DNA from: Paramoeba atlantica
Lineage: Eukaryota > Discosea
Assembly: GCA_977017575.1 (NCBI GenBank)
Contig: CDRNVI010000144.1
Location: forward strand, 248,001-312,000
DNA length: 64,000 bases
Direction of reading: 5' to 3'
Below, one piece after another: positions 23,801-36,420 of this stretch. The notes below the pieces were generated by a model. The model searched no databases. It worked only from the letters and a program-made list of their open reading frames with translations, and was not told the DNA's origin. The translations under genes were made by a program, and so were the position numbers. Each line of letters begins with the position of its first letter. Within the stretch, counting starts at the first letter, position 1.

Positions 23801-26499
23801 TTAATTTTTTGTAATTTCAATTTCTTAATTATGTCTCCATATTGAATGCAATTCCTTAATTTATTTTCTGATTCTCTGATATTTTTAGAACTTATATTTC
23901 AGATCTATGATATTTTTTAAGTTGGTTCAATCAAATTTCTTAATTGTTTTGAATTGATGTATTTGATTTATTTTTTATTTTCTTTTTTTTACATTAATTT
24001 TTTGTAATTTCAATTTCTTAATTATGTCTCCATATTGAATGCAATTCCTTAATTTATTTTCTGATTCTCTGATATTTTTAGAACTTATATTTCAGATCTA
24101 TGATATTTTTTAAGTTGGTTCAATCAAATTTCTTAATTGTTTTGAATTGATGTATTTGATTTATTTTTTATTTTCTTTTTTTTACATTAATTTTTTGTAA
24201 TTTCAATTTCTTAATTATGTCTCCATATTGAATGCAATTCCTTAATTTATTTTCTGATTCTCTGATATTTTTAGAACTTATATTTCAGATCTATGATATT
24301 TTTTAAGTTGGTTCAATCAAATTTCTTAATTGTTTTGAATTGATGTATTTGATTTATTTTTTATTTTCTTTTTTTTACATTAATTTTTTGTAATTTCAAT
24401 TTCTTAATTATGTCTCCATATTGAATGCAATTCCTTAATTTATTTTCTGATTCTCTGATATTTTTAGAACTTATATTTCAGATCTATGATATTTTTTAAG
24501 TTGGTTCAATCAAATTTCTTAATTGTTTTGAATTGATGTATTTGATTTATTTTTTATTTTCTTTTTTTTACATTAATTTTTTGTAATTTCAATTTCTTAA
24601 TTATGTCTCCATATTGAATGCAATTCCTTAATTTATTTTCTGATTCTCTGATATTTTTAGAACTTATATTTCAGATCTATGATATTTTTTAAGTTGGTTC
24701 AATCAAATTTCTTAATTGTTTTGAATTGATGTATTTGATTTATTTTTTATTTTCTTTTTTTTACATTAATTTTTTGTAATTTCAATTTCTTAATTATGTC
24801 TCCATATTGAATGCAATTCCTTAATTTATTTTCTGATTCTCTGATATTTTTAGAACTTATATTTCAGATCTATGATATTTTTTAAGTTGGTTCAATCAAA
24901 TTTCTTAATTGTTTTGAATTGATGTATTTGATTTATTTTTTATTTTCTTTTTTTTACATTAATTTTTTGTAATTTCAATTTCTTAATTATGTCTCCATAT
25001 TGAATGCAATTCCTTAATTTATTTTCTGATTCTCTGATATTTTTAGAACTTATATTTCAGATCTATGATATTTTTTAAGTTGGTTCAATCAAATTTCTTA
25101 ATTGTTTTGAATTGATGTATTTGATTTATTTTTTATTTTCTTTTTTTTACATTAATTTTTTGTAATTTCAATTTCTTAATTATGTCTCCATATTGAATGC
25201 AATTCCTTAATTTATTTTCTGATTCTCTGATATTTTTAGAACTTATATTTCAGATCTATGATATTTTTTAAGTTGGTTCAATCAAATTTCTTAATTGTTT
25301 TGAATTGATGTATTTGATTTATTTTTTATTTTCTTTTTTTTACATTAATTTTTTGTAATTTCAATTTCTTAATTATGTCTCCATATTGAATGCAATTCCT
25401 TAATTTATTTTCTGATTCTCTGATATTTTTAGAACTTATATTTCAGATCTATGATATTTTTTAAGTTGGTTCAATCAAATTTCTTAATTGTTTTGAATTG
25501 ATGTATTTGATTTATTTTTTATTTTCTTTTTTTTACATTAATTTTTTGTAATTTCAATTTCTTAATTATGTCTCCATATTGAATGCAATTCCTTAATTTA
25601 TTTTCTGATTCTCTGATATTTTTAGAACTTATATTTCAGATCTATGATATTTTTTAAGTTGGTTCAATCAAATTTCTTAATTGTTTTGAATTGATGTATT
25701 TGATTTATTTTTTATTTTCTTTTTTTTACATTAATTTTTTGTAATTTCAATTTCTTAATTATGTCTCCATATTGAATGCAATTCCTTAATTTATTTTCTG
25801 ATTCTCTGATATTTTTAGAACTTATATTTCAGATCTATGATATTTTTTAAGTTGGTTCAATCAAATTTCTTAATTGTTTTGAATTGATGTATTTGATTTA
25901 TTTTTTATTTTCTTTTTTTTACATTAATTTTTTGTAATTTCAATTTCTTAATTATGTCTCCATATTGAATGCAATTCCTTAATTTATTTTCTGATTCTCT
26001 GATATTTTTAGAACTTATATTTCAGATCTATGATATTTTTTAAGTTGGTTCAATCAAATTTCTTAATTGTTTTGAATTGATGTATTTGATTTATTTTTTA
26101 TTTTCTTTTTTTTACATTAATTTTTTGTAATTTCAATTTCTTAATTATGTCTCCATATTGAATGCAATTCCTTAATTTATTTTCTGATTCTCTGATATTT
26201 TTAGAACTTATATTTCAGATCTATGATATTTTTTAAGTTGGTTCAATCAAATTTCTTAATTGTTTTGAATTGATGTATTTGATTTATTTTTTATTTTCTT
26301 TTTTTTACATTAATTTTTTGTAATTTCAATTTCTTAATTATGTCTCCATATTGAATGCAATTCCTTAATTTATTTTCTGATTCTCTGATATTTTTAGAAC
26401 TTATATTTCAGATCTATGATATTTTTTAAGTTGGTTCAATCAAATTTCTTAATTGTTTTGAATTGATGTATTTGATTTATTTTTTATTTTCTTTTTATC
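17815..26499. repeat. Satellite array, 45 copies of a 193-bp AT-rich unit
   Basis: The word ACATTAATTTTTTGTAATTT recurs every 193 bases. Its first consensus position is 18008 and the last 26307, which is exactly 43 periods, so 44 homogeneous units contain no net insertion or deletion. A 45th, diverged unit (17815-18007) forms the left edge. By my count the unit has 36 G+C of 193 (about 19%) and no CpG. I saw no base difference among the inner copies by eye. The right edge breaks off at about 26496 in TTTTATC. No open frame of note exists. The length is close to a nucleosome repeat, so a centromeric or heterochromatic role is possible. Confidence 0.97.
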
Positions 26500-28208
26500 A
26501 AAAATTTTTTTCTCTTTTTTAAATATTTAAAATCTTATTTTTTTAAAAAATATAAAAATCAAATTAAGAAAAATATTTTTTTTTTAACCAAATAAAGAAA
26601 ATTAGTTTTGTTTCTGAAATTGATTTTAGTTTTTTGTTTATTTTTGTTGGTTTTTATTTAATTGCTTCATTTCACCTAAACTCATCTTCAAGAATCTATT
26701 ATCTTCTTTCACACAAAAAAAAAAAAAATCTTTTGTCCTTCTTGTTGAAGTAATTTCATTGTAAAATTTAAAACTTCTAGTTCATGAATACATTCTTTTT
26801 TATGAAACCTTTGAATAAGAAAAGTTAACTCTTTGTTAAACTTTAATAAAGTAATGTTATTGTTTTTATGAAAAATTAATTCTTAATAATCCAAATGAAA
26901 AAGAATGAATAATAACTTTCACAACTGTGAGTTGTTTTTTTCAAATTGACTAACAACAAAACAGAAAACTTTCCAAGACCTGGGGTATCCTGCTTTTTGG
27001 AGTGAAATCAAAGATGTAAAAACACTTTACAAAGATTGAATCTTTTCAAATTGATAAAATTGTTAAATATGTATAAAAATGTAATGGAAACCAAGTTTCA
27101 TTGATCCAAACCACTCTCAAAAATTGGATTAATACCACTTTCTTAAAAGCAATCTTTTTCACCTTGATTTATTCCTTTGTTTAAAGTGAAAAACAACTTT
27201 TTCTTATTGATTCAGAGCCACTTGAGGCAGAGAAGTACAGTTTGTTTGAAGAAAAGCTGAAACAAAATGTAAAAGAATTATAAGAAAAGATTGATGTTGC
27301 TTACTTTCAATTGATCATGAATATTAATGAAACTGATTTTAATTGTAAAAAAGATACTGAAAAACTCAAAGTTGTTTTAATATATAATTGCTTCCATATA
27401 TATTGTTCCTCTTGAAATGAATTCTATATCACTTTAATGCTTATAGTTGGTATTATTGGATGGAGTCTTTCAATTCTTACAATTATCAAAACAATATCCT
27501 TTGTTTCAAACTTAGAGGTGATGTATAATCTCTCTTTTTTTTTTTCTTTTTGAGGCAGATTTTATTCAATTAGTAGTTCTTAATCTAAGCCATTTGAATT
27601 ACATTAAATTATATTTGTTTTTAACCTCTAACAAGAGGTGAAGTTTTAAACTTCAGCTTGGTTTCAAACCCACCACATATTTCTCTTTCTTCTCTGAAAA
27701 CTGCAAAACCTGCACCCCCTAGATGAGGGTTTGTATATTTTGAACCATTATAAAACATTTAAAAGCTTTTGAATTTAAAACTTTTCTTCTCTTTAGATCC
27801 TTTCTTGGTTTGAGTCCTTAGAGGCCAAGGGAGGATTTTATTCTTTCTCAGGATTTTTTTGAAAATTTTTTTAGTATACTAGGCTGATTTAGTTCCTTCT
27901 GCACACACTGTGAGCCACAAACTCAGCAGAGCAGCACTCACCACAAAGGTTTCTTGCTTGGTAAGATACTTTGAAACAAGGCCATACACTCTTAGTTTCT
28001 TGTCAGTTGAGTACTTTCAGCAAAATACATTTCCTTTCTCTTGCTTAAAGAAGACCCTCAGCCATAGAGCATTTTTTCAGTAGATGAGATCATAACTCCT
28101 TTTCTTAGTGGCAGCTGAGCAACAACTTGAATCTTAGTTTGAGAAGTGAGACAACTTGTTTCTTGTAGATAGCTCTTTTATTAGGAATTTAAGTAAATTT
28201 CTCTTAAG
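26500..28208. other. AT-rich DNA without recognisable gene
   Basis: The first 200 bases are very AT-rich and grade into ordinary AT-rich sequence. I find no open frame of credible length on either strand and no RNA gene. CpG is almost absent, as in the decayed elements around it, so this is probably old repeat debris. The last part may include the 3' end of the LINE to the right. Confidence 0.4.
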
Positions 28209-29643
28209 TTAAGGTCTAATTGCATGAGTTAAGTTGTACACCACACACTCAGCTCTTTCTTCCTCCATATACAAGTCTTTGATTTCAATTGGAATCATTT
28301 GAAACATATTGGTATATGCAACAAGTGGCCTGGCCAAACACAACTTTGGAAGAAAGGCTTTGGGCTGCAATGAAAGCATCCTTCTACATAGCTCCAATGG
28401 AGAGAGGACTCTGATAGTCACTCCTCATTGGTGGACAAGAGGTGAAAAGAGCTCAATTAAAAACAATGAAGTGGTGTAGTTGAGGATTTGAGTCCAAAGG
28501 GGATAGTATAAAGTAAGAACAGAGGTTTTAGTGTTGGCATAGGCACCCAGGGCTGAGCAGAGGGATTTCCACATCAAAGAGGTGACAGATTTTAGGACCA
28601 ACTTGAATCTCACTAAGTATTCCATACATGGAGTTAGATAGGTATTGACCATTTTCACTCTTGAGCAAAAATTCCCACCTCTCTTTTTAATTGCTGTTCC
28701 AACTTTCTTTGTCTTTTGGACCACCTTCTCCCAATCTTTGAGAGGAGATAACCATTTACTCAATCTCACTCCCAGTTTCATCACCACAGTAATTGGGTCT
28801 TGCCATCTCAGACCAGGGGCCTACTGGTTTGTAAGACTCAGTTGAGAGGACAAAGCACTTATTAAAGTTCAGTTTAGCTCCAGTCACTTCTTCATATTTC
28901 TTAAAGGTTGGAGTGAGAGAATTGATGGTTTCAGCTCTCTGAAGCACCATCCCCAAATCATCCATAAAGCCTGGCAGATCTTGGGGGTTGTGTTTCTTCT
29001 TCAGACTCACAAGGAGGATGTCAAACACAATCACAAACAATAGAGGGGAGATTGGGCATCCTTGTCTAACTCCTGTCCATCTTTGGATCAATTCTTTGGT
29101 GCCTGCCCTCTTGGATCCACCAATATTAGGCAGCCAGGTTACATATTCACAAAGGACTTTCTCAACAACATAAATTGCTTGAGGGGGGTGTTCAAACCTT
29201 TGAGAATATGAAGGAGTGCATCACAATTCACATAATCATATGCCTTGCAAAAGTCTGTTTGGAGGAGAGTCACATCTTTCTCCTCTGCCAAAGCTTTGTA
29301 AAAAGAGTCATATACTGATTTTACTGCTTCATCAATTGATCTCCTGAAAATCCATAACCTCACTTGCTTGTTGAATTAGTTCTACCCACATATCAAAGTA
29401 CTTCTCTTGTGTTGCCTTATACAAAAAGAAGGGAATACCATCAGGTCCTGTGCTGGTGTTGTTGGTTTGAAGTAGTTTATTGACTTTCTTCCTGTCCACA
29501 TCATGTTTCTCAACTGGGGGAAAATGAGATTGGTGGTCAGCAATCAGTTCATCAAGAGAATCTTTGTTATATGGTCTGTCTTTCTGTGCTGAGAAGACCC
29601 TCTCAAAAATCCTTAATTGCTTTTTTAACCACATTATCATCAT
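28209..29643 (-). pseudogene. Decayed LINE reverse transcriptase
   Basis: Minus-strand frames give, in order, NTSTGPDGIPFFLYK (entry motif), TLLQTDFCKAYDYVN (motif A with catalytic Asp), WTGVRQGCPISPLLFVIV (motif B), LPGFMDDLGMVL (motif C as FMDD), then GVRLSKWLSPLKDW and MVNTYLTPCMEYLV from the thumb region. This is the standard order of an L1/Jockey-type LINE. The block with RPI between the first two motifs is missing: WVELIQQASEVMDF runs directly into SIDEAVKSVYDSF, so about 60 residues were deleted near 29340. A frameshift lies at a C6 run near 29190, another near 28790, and a TGA at 28425 precedes GVTIRVLSPLELCRR in the same frame. No endonuclease domain is visible upstream. Confidence 0.8.
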
Positions 29644-29782
29644 GAGAGATCACCCCATCCATGATTACATGTTGCTTTTAACAAAAAGATGAAGACCATC
29701 TTTGCTCCAAGTTAACAGATCTGTTAGGTCTGTCTGAATGAGTGTATAGTGGTGTGGTTCTACAAATTGACTTTTAGTTGAA

Positions 29783-29980
29783 TGTTTGTTCAGAAAGAAA
29801 CCATATTTTTTTGGAAATGAACATCATATAATTGGTTGAGGGGAGACTAAAGTGATATTTTTTCTTGAAATTGTTAAGGGAAAGTTCCATCCTCTTGAAA
29901 TTCCTGAAATGGGCTTGTTCAAGTTTCAACCTCCATCAGGTTTTGGAGTGAAAACTGTTGGTTTAATGCTTTACATGAGA
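29783..29980 (+). pseudogene. piggyBac transposase fragment
   Basis: The frame reads RKKPYFFGNEHHIIG, a stop, GETKVIFFLEIVKGKFHP, then KFQPPSGFGVKTVGLML. It aligns closely with the piggyBac-like transposase at 33504-34244 (GNEYYTIGCGETRVIFFLEI and KFQPPSDSGVKTVGLML) but on the opposite strand. Only about 66 residues between the first and second catalytic regions remain. It is a truncated relic of the same family. Confidence 0.75.
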
Positions 29981-30486
29981 GTGGACTTAAGCTGCACTTG
30001 CAATCATAGTGTTTTTAGGATTGAAGTGACTTCAAATATTCCTTTTGAGCCTTCAAAAAAAATCTGATGTTATATCCATATGTTCACTCTTGTGGTCTCT
30101 TTTCTGATTTGTTTGTTTTTTGGTTGAATAAAGATGGTGAAGGTTGAAGAAATGGAACAAAAAAGAAAAAGAAAAAGGAAAAAAAGTGTATGTTTATTAT
30201 TCTTTTGGTGATTGGATTGTTTGATTTGAAAGAAAAGGTTATGTGTAGAAGTTGAAGGTGATGATGTTGTGAAAGGGAAAAAAAGAACCTGTTTTGTTAA
30301 TTGATCCAAACAGAAACTCTTTCACCAGAGACTCCCATTCCTGGATGTATTCTCAGTGATCTTGACTTAACACTGATTGTTTGAAGAAACTCTGATTCAA
30401 GTTTTTCTTCTTCTTCTTCTTCATTGTCTGGGTCAATACAACCTGATGTAAGCTCATGAAGAAAACACTGATCACAGTAGTCTTCA

Positions 30487-31146
30487 ATGTCTTTGGCTGA
30501 ACATTGGAAAACTTTTGAAAGTGAAAGGAATTGGCCAGGGATACAAGACTTGGTCCTCCCTCATCTCAACTTATGGCAACATATAGCTTTTGAAATGTTC
30601 TCAAGTAATTGCATGAATCTGGTCCAGTGGTTTGCTCAATCTGACCAAACCCCTCCACCACCCAAAAGGAAAAGAGAAGAGGAAATCAACCTCCAAGCAG
30701 CAAAGAAGCAAATGCTGACACAACTCAATGAAATGATTGAGAATTGTAAGGACCTTGATGAACTCAAAAGAAAATTGGACAAACAAAAATGATCCAACTG
30801 TTACTGTTCATCATGAGCAAGATGACAGTTTCACTCTCATCATTGGAGATCTGGAAAGAGATTTGTTTTGAAACTTTGCTCCCCTGCTCAAACCAGACAA
30901 GAGTCATCAGAAAACATAAGTCAACTTGCTCCCTCAACAAACAGTCATCATTTTGGGTCTGAGGTGTTGCATGGGTCAACTTGTTCTCCAGTGTGCACTC
31001 CAAGAGCCCACATCACTCAAGGCTTCAGCATTGGCCAAAACACTGAGTATGCAATTGATAGGTCAACTTTGTATAAGACATTTGTTAATGCATTGATGGG
31101 TCAACTTTCAATTTCAGTCTCAAACACCAGGCCACTCAAGTGGTGA
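30487..31146 (+). pseudogene. Unrecognised decayed gene with NLS-like and coiled-coil parts
   Basis: The frame starts ATG at 30487 (MSLAEHWKTFESERNW) and contains TPPPPKRKREEE, which looks like a nuclear localisation signal, then a charged helix (LNEMIENCKDLDELKRKLDK). After TGA stops from 30790 on, the same frame continues without shift through LCSPAQTRQESSENISQ and GFSIGQNTEYAIDRSTLY to 31143. The TGA-only interruption is the same decay pattern as in the transposases nearby, so this is probably part of a mobile element. I do not recognise a domain. Confidence 0.35.
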
Positions 31147-31149
31147 TGC

Positions 31150-32624
31150 TCTCACTGAACCTTATCTGGAATGGAGGAGGATGTTGAGTGCACACACCCA
31201 TGCCAAAACCAAATGTAGGGCACAAAAGAGTCACCCAAAAGATTAATGCTTTATCTGAGCAAGACTTAGTTTGAATAACTGATGAACAAACTCCTAAGGA
31301 GAGGGGTAAGGACAAGCAGAGATATTGGAGAGGAGACAAAGCAATAGACCTGAATTGAACAAATGGCTGATTTATTTTGTAAACAAATGAGAAATCTTCT
31401 CTTGAATGGAATATTACCAGAATCAAAAATAGAAGCAAAGAATAATCAATTTTGAATTTCCAATCTTGTGTCCACAAGTTCATCTTGCATGATCTGACAT
31501 CTTTAAAGTAAATTAAAAACCAGAGGAGAAGAAGGCAAAGAAGAAGGAAGGGGTAAGACAAGAGTGGATGAGGGGCAAAATGGGGCACACAGGAGATGGA
31601 CAAAAAGCGCACACATCATCAGAAGGAATGCAATATCTCAAAAGATATCCTTGATCAAAGAATCTAAGCACTTTCTGCACATAAAAAGCACTCTTGTACC
31701 TCATCATTGTAGTCACCATGATCAAATTCAAACATGGTGTGGAAGACCAGCTTGTGGAATTAATGAGGGGAATAGGGGGAAATGGAGAAAGAGAATTTAG
31801 GACTTGAGAAAGAAATAAAAGAGAGAGAGAGACACATGAGAATGGAAAGGATGAGAAAGTGAAATTTGATTTAGGAGAAATCTTCAATCCTATCAACAAG
31901 AACAGAAGAAAATGATTCTCTAACACCAACTTTAGGAAATCCAAGGATCTTGAGAGGTGGATGTTATCAAATGAGGAGGTTCAAGGAGATTTCAAAGAAA
32001 GTGATGAAGAAATATGAACCCAAGAGGAGCAAACTAGTAATGCCAATCAGCTCAGTTGGCCAAAAGAATGAATATTTCCCCCCTTGATAAGAGTTACTGA
32101 GATCCTCAGGGGATGCAAGGGGGGGTCTGAATATTGAGACCTTTTGTCAAGCCACCTTTTGGGCAGTTAAGAGGAAGCAGCCAAGAACCTATTTGAATGT
32201 TGAATTGACCCAATTGGTTCAGATTGCAATCAGAAAGAAAAGAAGATGGAAGATTGAGATCAAAATAAATAAGGGGGGGGGTTTTGAAGTTGGCTTGAGA
32301 AACTCTACTCCAAAAGGGGAAAAGACCAAAACCAAGGATAATCAAGAGGGATAAACAATGGAAAAGAAGGCCAGAGAAAGTACTCAAGAAGTATGCAAAG
32401 GAACAGAACAAAGAGGAGACTTCACCAACAGCAGCATCTCCAGCCTTTTTGTACCAAAGAGAAAGATTGATCTGAGATATGTGAACCACACAGCACAAAA
32501 ACTCTGAGACTCTGGGAGAAATGTTTCACCATCTTCCAAAAGAAAAAAAAAAACCAGAAAAAAAGAAAAAACCAGAAAAACCAGAAAAAAAACAAATAAA
32601 ATTGTTAAACTCTCCAGAAAATCA
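31150..32624. other. No recognisable gene
   Basis: The stretch has several open frames of 60-160 residues on both strands, but none shows a domain and all overlap on opposite strands. CpG is rare. It may be further decayed element DNA. A GGGGGGGG run lies near 32273 and A-rich runs near 32540-32600. Confidence 0.35.
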
Positions 32625-35126
32625 GGTTCCTTCCAGGCCAAAAGACTAATTAGGTCCCTATTTTTGACTCTTTTTTTGAAGCCACTGGTGGGTGGAGGGG
32701 AGATTTTTTTTGATAAACTTTTTAATAAAGATCTTTTAAACAAGAATATCAAGAAATATTTGTCCAAATATTGTTTTTTGAAAAAAAAAATTGAGTCACC
32801 AAAAAAAAAAAAACATCATTTTTCAAAAGGACTAATTAGTCCTCAGTCATGTGCCTGCTCATATGGTCAGCAAAGCAACCTGAACAAAAAATGAGTGTTT
32901 GATCACAGGAGCAATAGGTTTGAACTTTCTTTGTACAATTTGTCCCATTGCATCTACTCTTCTGGTACTCTTGTCTGGCTTCAGTCCAATTACCATTTCA
33001 CCAAACTTCAGCAAAGTTGGGCTTGATCATCAGATGATGATGTTCTATACAAGTTGGGAGTGGTATTTGCAGGTTATAGCCTTCATCCAAGGGATGATTC
33101 TGAGAGAGTAGACCTTGGGTAACCTCAAAACGAAATTCTGCAAAGGAGAGCTCTTTGGCTCAGGGGAAAAAGTGCTGAAATATGAGGAAGGCATTGACTT
33201 CCACAACTACAAGAATGAAAGCAAACTGCCTGTGGACCCATTTTTTGGTCTTCCAGGAACTCTCCAAGAAGAGAGAACCTTGCCTCAGTTGGTTGTGATC
33301 ATCCACACAATGCCTGGTTTGATAGTAAAAGTCAAGAGGCTGAGTATATCACAGGGAGAGTCTTTGGCCTTCAAGCTTGTGATTTTGTGGGCGACCAGTG
33401 GGAAAAGAAGTTCCCCAGGTATTAATCATTATAGAAGAGTGATGAACATCTTGGAAAGCCTCCACATAGAATTTATAACCTCTCAGAGATCCTTTCTTCA
33501 CTTTCACACATAACCAGGTTCCTTCTCCTTGAGGTGTGCAACAATCTCTTCCCCTGGAATTCCTTTGGGCCAATATCGTTTTTTCTTCACAACTGAAGTA
33601 CAATACAATCCCTTCTCCAGAAGTTGAATACAACCTTCCAACACACAAAAACCACTATCCAAAGCAACTACTCGACCAGTTCCCCAAATTCCCTCAGTCA
33701 TTCTAAGCATTAAACCAACAGTTTTCACTCCAGAATCAGATGGAGGTTGAAACTTGGGCAGGCCCATTTCAGGAGGATGGGACTTTCCTTCCACAATTTC
33801 AAGAAAGAATATCACTCTAGTCTCCCCACAACCAATTGTATAATATTCATTTCCAAAAGGATGAGGTTCCCTCTGAACAAACATCCAACCAGGAGCCCAT
33901 TTACAGAACCACACCACCATAGACTCATCCAAACAGACCTGCCAACTTGGAACAAAGATGGTCTTCATCTTTTCGTTAAAAGCAGCAATCAGGGGTCGAA
34001 TTTCCCACATACGGTCTGTGTAAGAGGGTTTTGCAGAGAGAGGAGCAAGTTTAAGAGAGGAGACAATCATATCAAACCGATTTCTACTGATATATTTCCC
34101 AAGATAAGGCAGTGTACCATGCAAGGAAGATCCAGCTGAATCCTTTGAAATTCGAAAAAAATCCCTTCTTTTATGTCCTGGGTAGAAAGACATAATCTGG
34201 CACAAGGCAATAAAATCAAGCATTTCAGCTTCAGTGAAGTTCAAAGAATGGTTAAACTCATTTTTGTTGCTTTCAGCACATCAGTTTTTAGAAAGGTTAG
34301 AGGCAGAACTTGGAGAAAAATATCGAGGGGAGTGGGGACATAAACAGCATCAAAGCGAATTCTTGTACAGGCCTTGAAGTCTTGTGCTCCTATCACAGCA
34401 CGAGCATCAGTTGTTGAGGAAGACCACTCAGAAACACAAAGGAAAGATCATTTTCAACGAGTTCTGCTGCATTGTCTTCCCCTTCCTCCTCAATATCAGA
34501 GCAAGATTCAGTATCTTCATCATCAGTATCAGATGAGCCCAAAACAGGCACAGAGGTTGTTGATGCCTGGGATGAACCAGAACTTGATCCTCCTGAGCCA
34601 GAAGAGGATGATGAAGATGAAGATGGATGAGTTGAAGTCCCACAACCCTCTGAGACATCTGCTTCTCCAACAAACTTCAAATTTTCAGGGAGAGCCAGAA
34701 GGTAATCATTCTGGAAGACAGGAGAATGAAGCAAAACTACCATCTGAGATTTCCTGTCATAGTTCTGAAGTTCCACCCTTTTCACCCTGAGTGAAGAGAG
34801 AGATGCTCCTTGATATTGGTCACCAAAATGTTTCCTTAGAAGATGAGAAGGGCAAAGGTTCACAGCTTTGCAGAACCAAATAGTACCCTCCTTCAATTCT
34901 TCAATTCTTGGAGAAGTTGATCCAGAACTCATTTTTCTCACCACTGTAACTTTTTTCATTCAGACTTTCTGAGAAAGGCATTGTGATGAAAATCAAGAAA
35001 AAACCTCAAAGAAACACAAAAGAAAGTCAAAAAAAAAAAAAAGTTCAAAAATGTGCTTTATTTTGGCCAACAAACAGGAGCCTAATTAGGCCCAAAAAGA
35101 CTAATTAGGCCCCCCTGGAAGGAACC
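32625..35126 (-). mobile_element. piggyBac-like DNA transposon, nearly complete, decayed
   Basis: The element is bounded by inverted copies of GGTTCCTTCCAGG (32625-32637 and, on the minus strand, at 35114-35126). CTAATTAG words lie just inside both ends. A TTAA occurs 14-16 bases outside each copy (ATTGTTAA on both sides), consistent with the TTAA target of this superfamily, but the bases between TTAA and the repeat do not match, so the true ends are uncertain. A transposase gene fills the interior on the minus strand. Confidence 0.75.
32838..34959 (-). pseudogene. piggyBac-family transposase (DDE_Tnp_1_7 type), broken
   Basis: The N-terminal frame (34959-34393) has a Ser/Asp/Glu-rich tail (SSDTDDEDTE). 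The catalytic frame (from 34244) has LNFTEAEMLDFIALCQIM, the first catalytic region SWQVCLDESMVVWFCKWAPG, QREPHPFGNEYY, and the second, GRVVALDSGFCVLEG. In the next frame follow TRHCVDDHNQLRQG, corresponding to the MGGVD.hD block, and WKTKKWVHRQFAF. The C-terminus (about 32850-32955) is a Cys-rich finger, RCNGTNC, YCSC, FCSGC and H, as in piggyBac transposases. Breaks: frameshifts near 34390 and 33510, and TGA in KN-x-CAESNK and FFP-x-AKELSFAEF; Arg fits both. It would cut and paste at TTAA, but this copy cannot be active. Confidence 0.85.
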
Positions 35127-35452
35127 CAATATAATATTGTTAACCAAAATAAACCTGATCAAATTGTGCAATATCTTGATGCAATAAATGAGGAAATATA
35201 TATATATTTGTTCTCATTCTCACTTCTAATCTAAGAGAAGGAAAGAAAAGATTGAAGAAGAGATAAAAAAAAATGAAAAAATTCACTATGTGAGAATTGA
35301 ACCTGTTAGATGAATAGATGGTTCTTGCCCTTCTCCTTATTCTCCTGAGGTTTGAAAAAGAAGTTTTTCAATCCCCCTCCTTTGAAACAAAAATAGAAGA
35401 CATTATTTGAAAAATAACTTTCTTCAAAAGAACAATGAACCCCCAGAATTTT
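35127..35452. other. AT-rich spacer, nothing recognised
   Basis: The flank of the piggyBac element is AT-rich with A-runs and an ATATATAT run near 35200. I see no gene. Confidence 0.35.
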
Positions 35453-35499
35453 CATACTCTCTGGGTGCTAATTTGAAAATTTGTACCCAGAGAGAGTAT
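35453..35499 (-). repeat. Hairpin element copy 3
   Basis: The plus strand reads CATACTCTCTGGGTGCTAAT, then TTGAAAATTTG, then TACCCAGAGAGAGTATA. Relative to the consensus it is inverted. The right arm has one additional GA. Confidence 0.8.
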
Positions 35500-36420
35500 A
35501 AGTCTTCTTGCTTGAGGTCATTTGAGTTTTGCTTGTATTGCCACTGAACAAGGAAAGAACCAAAATAGTCACTTCTTCAAAAAAGATCAAAAGAAATGAG
35601 TTCTCTGTTCAAAAAAAAAATGTGAAAAAGGAGGTGAAAAGAAAAGATAAAGAAGATAAAAACTAGTAAGAAAAAGAAAGAAAAAAGAACCTTGTGTCCT
35701 TACCTCTCACAGCTTAATAGATGGTCTCCCTGATCCAGTGTCCCCTCAAGGTAAAATGATTCCCATTTCTCTCAAAGTTCTTGTTTCTCAAAAGACAAAG
35801 GGAATGCCAAATCAAAGAAAGGTCCCAACATTGAACTGGGGTGAGTCATAAAATAATTAAAGAAATAATTGATATTCTCAAGGGTCCACCAGGTCTAATC
35901 CTCTTAAATAACATCAAAGAAATAATAGTGTTGTTTGAACAATATCAAAAGAACTATTTAACTTGTTCATATAAAACTCCTTACAATCCATTCAATTTGT
36001 TTTGCCTTTCTCAATCTTGGATATTAATCACAAGCACAAAGTGGAGACATTATCATCACAACAAGACACTCCCTCAACAGGTATTCAACAAAACCAAATA
36101 ACCCATAACCCAAATATCCAACCAAGAAACAACCACCTCTAAAAACCACCAACAAATAACAACAAAACAATAAAACAACAATCCCCCCACAAACAATGCA
36201 CAATACTCCAGGAACAACAAAACACAAAATAAAGAAGGGGGGAAAACCTGGTGTGATAACAAGGACAAAACAATAGTGGTGACAACAACTTGCACAGCAG
36301 AAAGTGCCTTTGGTGAGAAGGTGGAAAATCAGAAAGGTGCCAAGTGTATTTTTCTACCCCATCATAAATTCTCCATTATTGTTTGTGTTAAAAACCACCC
36401 ACTCCCACTCCCTTCATTCA
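35500..36420. other. Intergenic DNA with an AAC-rich unit
   Basis: No credible gene is seen. At 36075-36260 lies an AAC/CAA-rich stretch ending in AAACCTGGTGTGATAACAAGG, which resembles the units at 54.65 and 55.13 kb and the first kilobase of the window. Confidence 0.4.

Noticed and set aside
17815..26499. CRISPR-like array
   Set aside because: The units are contiguous 193-bp repeats without variable spacers, in a eukaryotic context.
31513..31944. 143-residue minus-strand frame
   Set aside because: No domain, hydrophobic low-complexity start and overlapping frames on both strands in decayed repeat DNA.
33115..33513. 132-residue plus-strand frame
   Set aside because: It is antisense to the piggyBac transposase C-terminal part.
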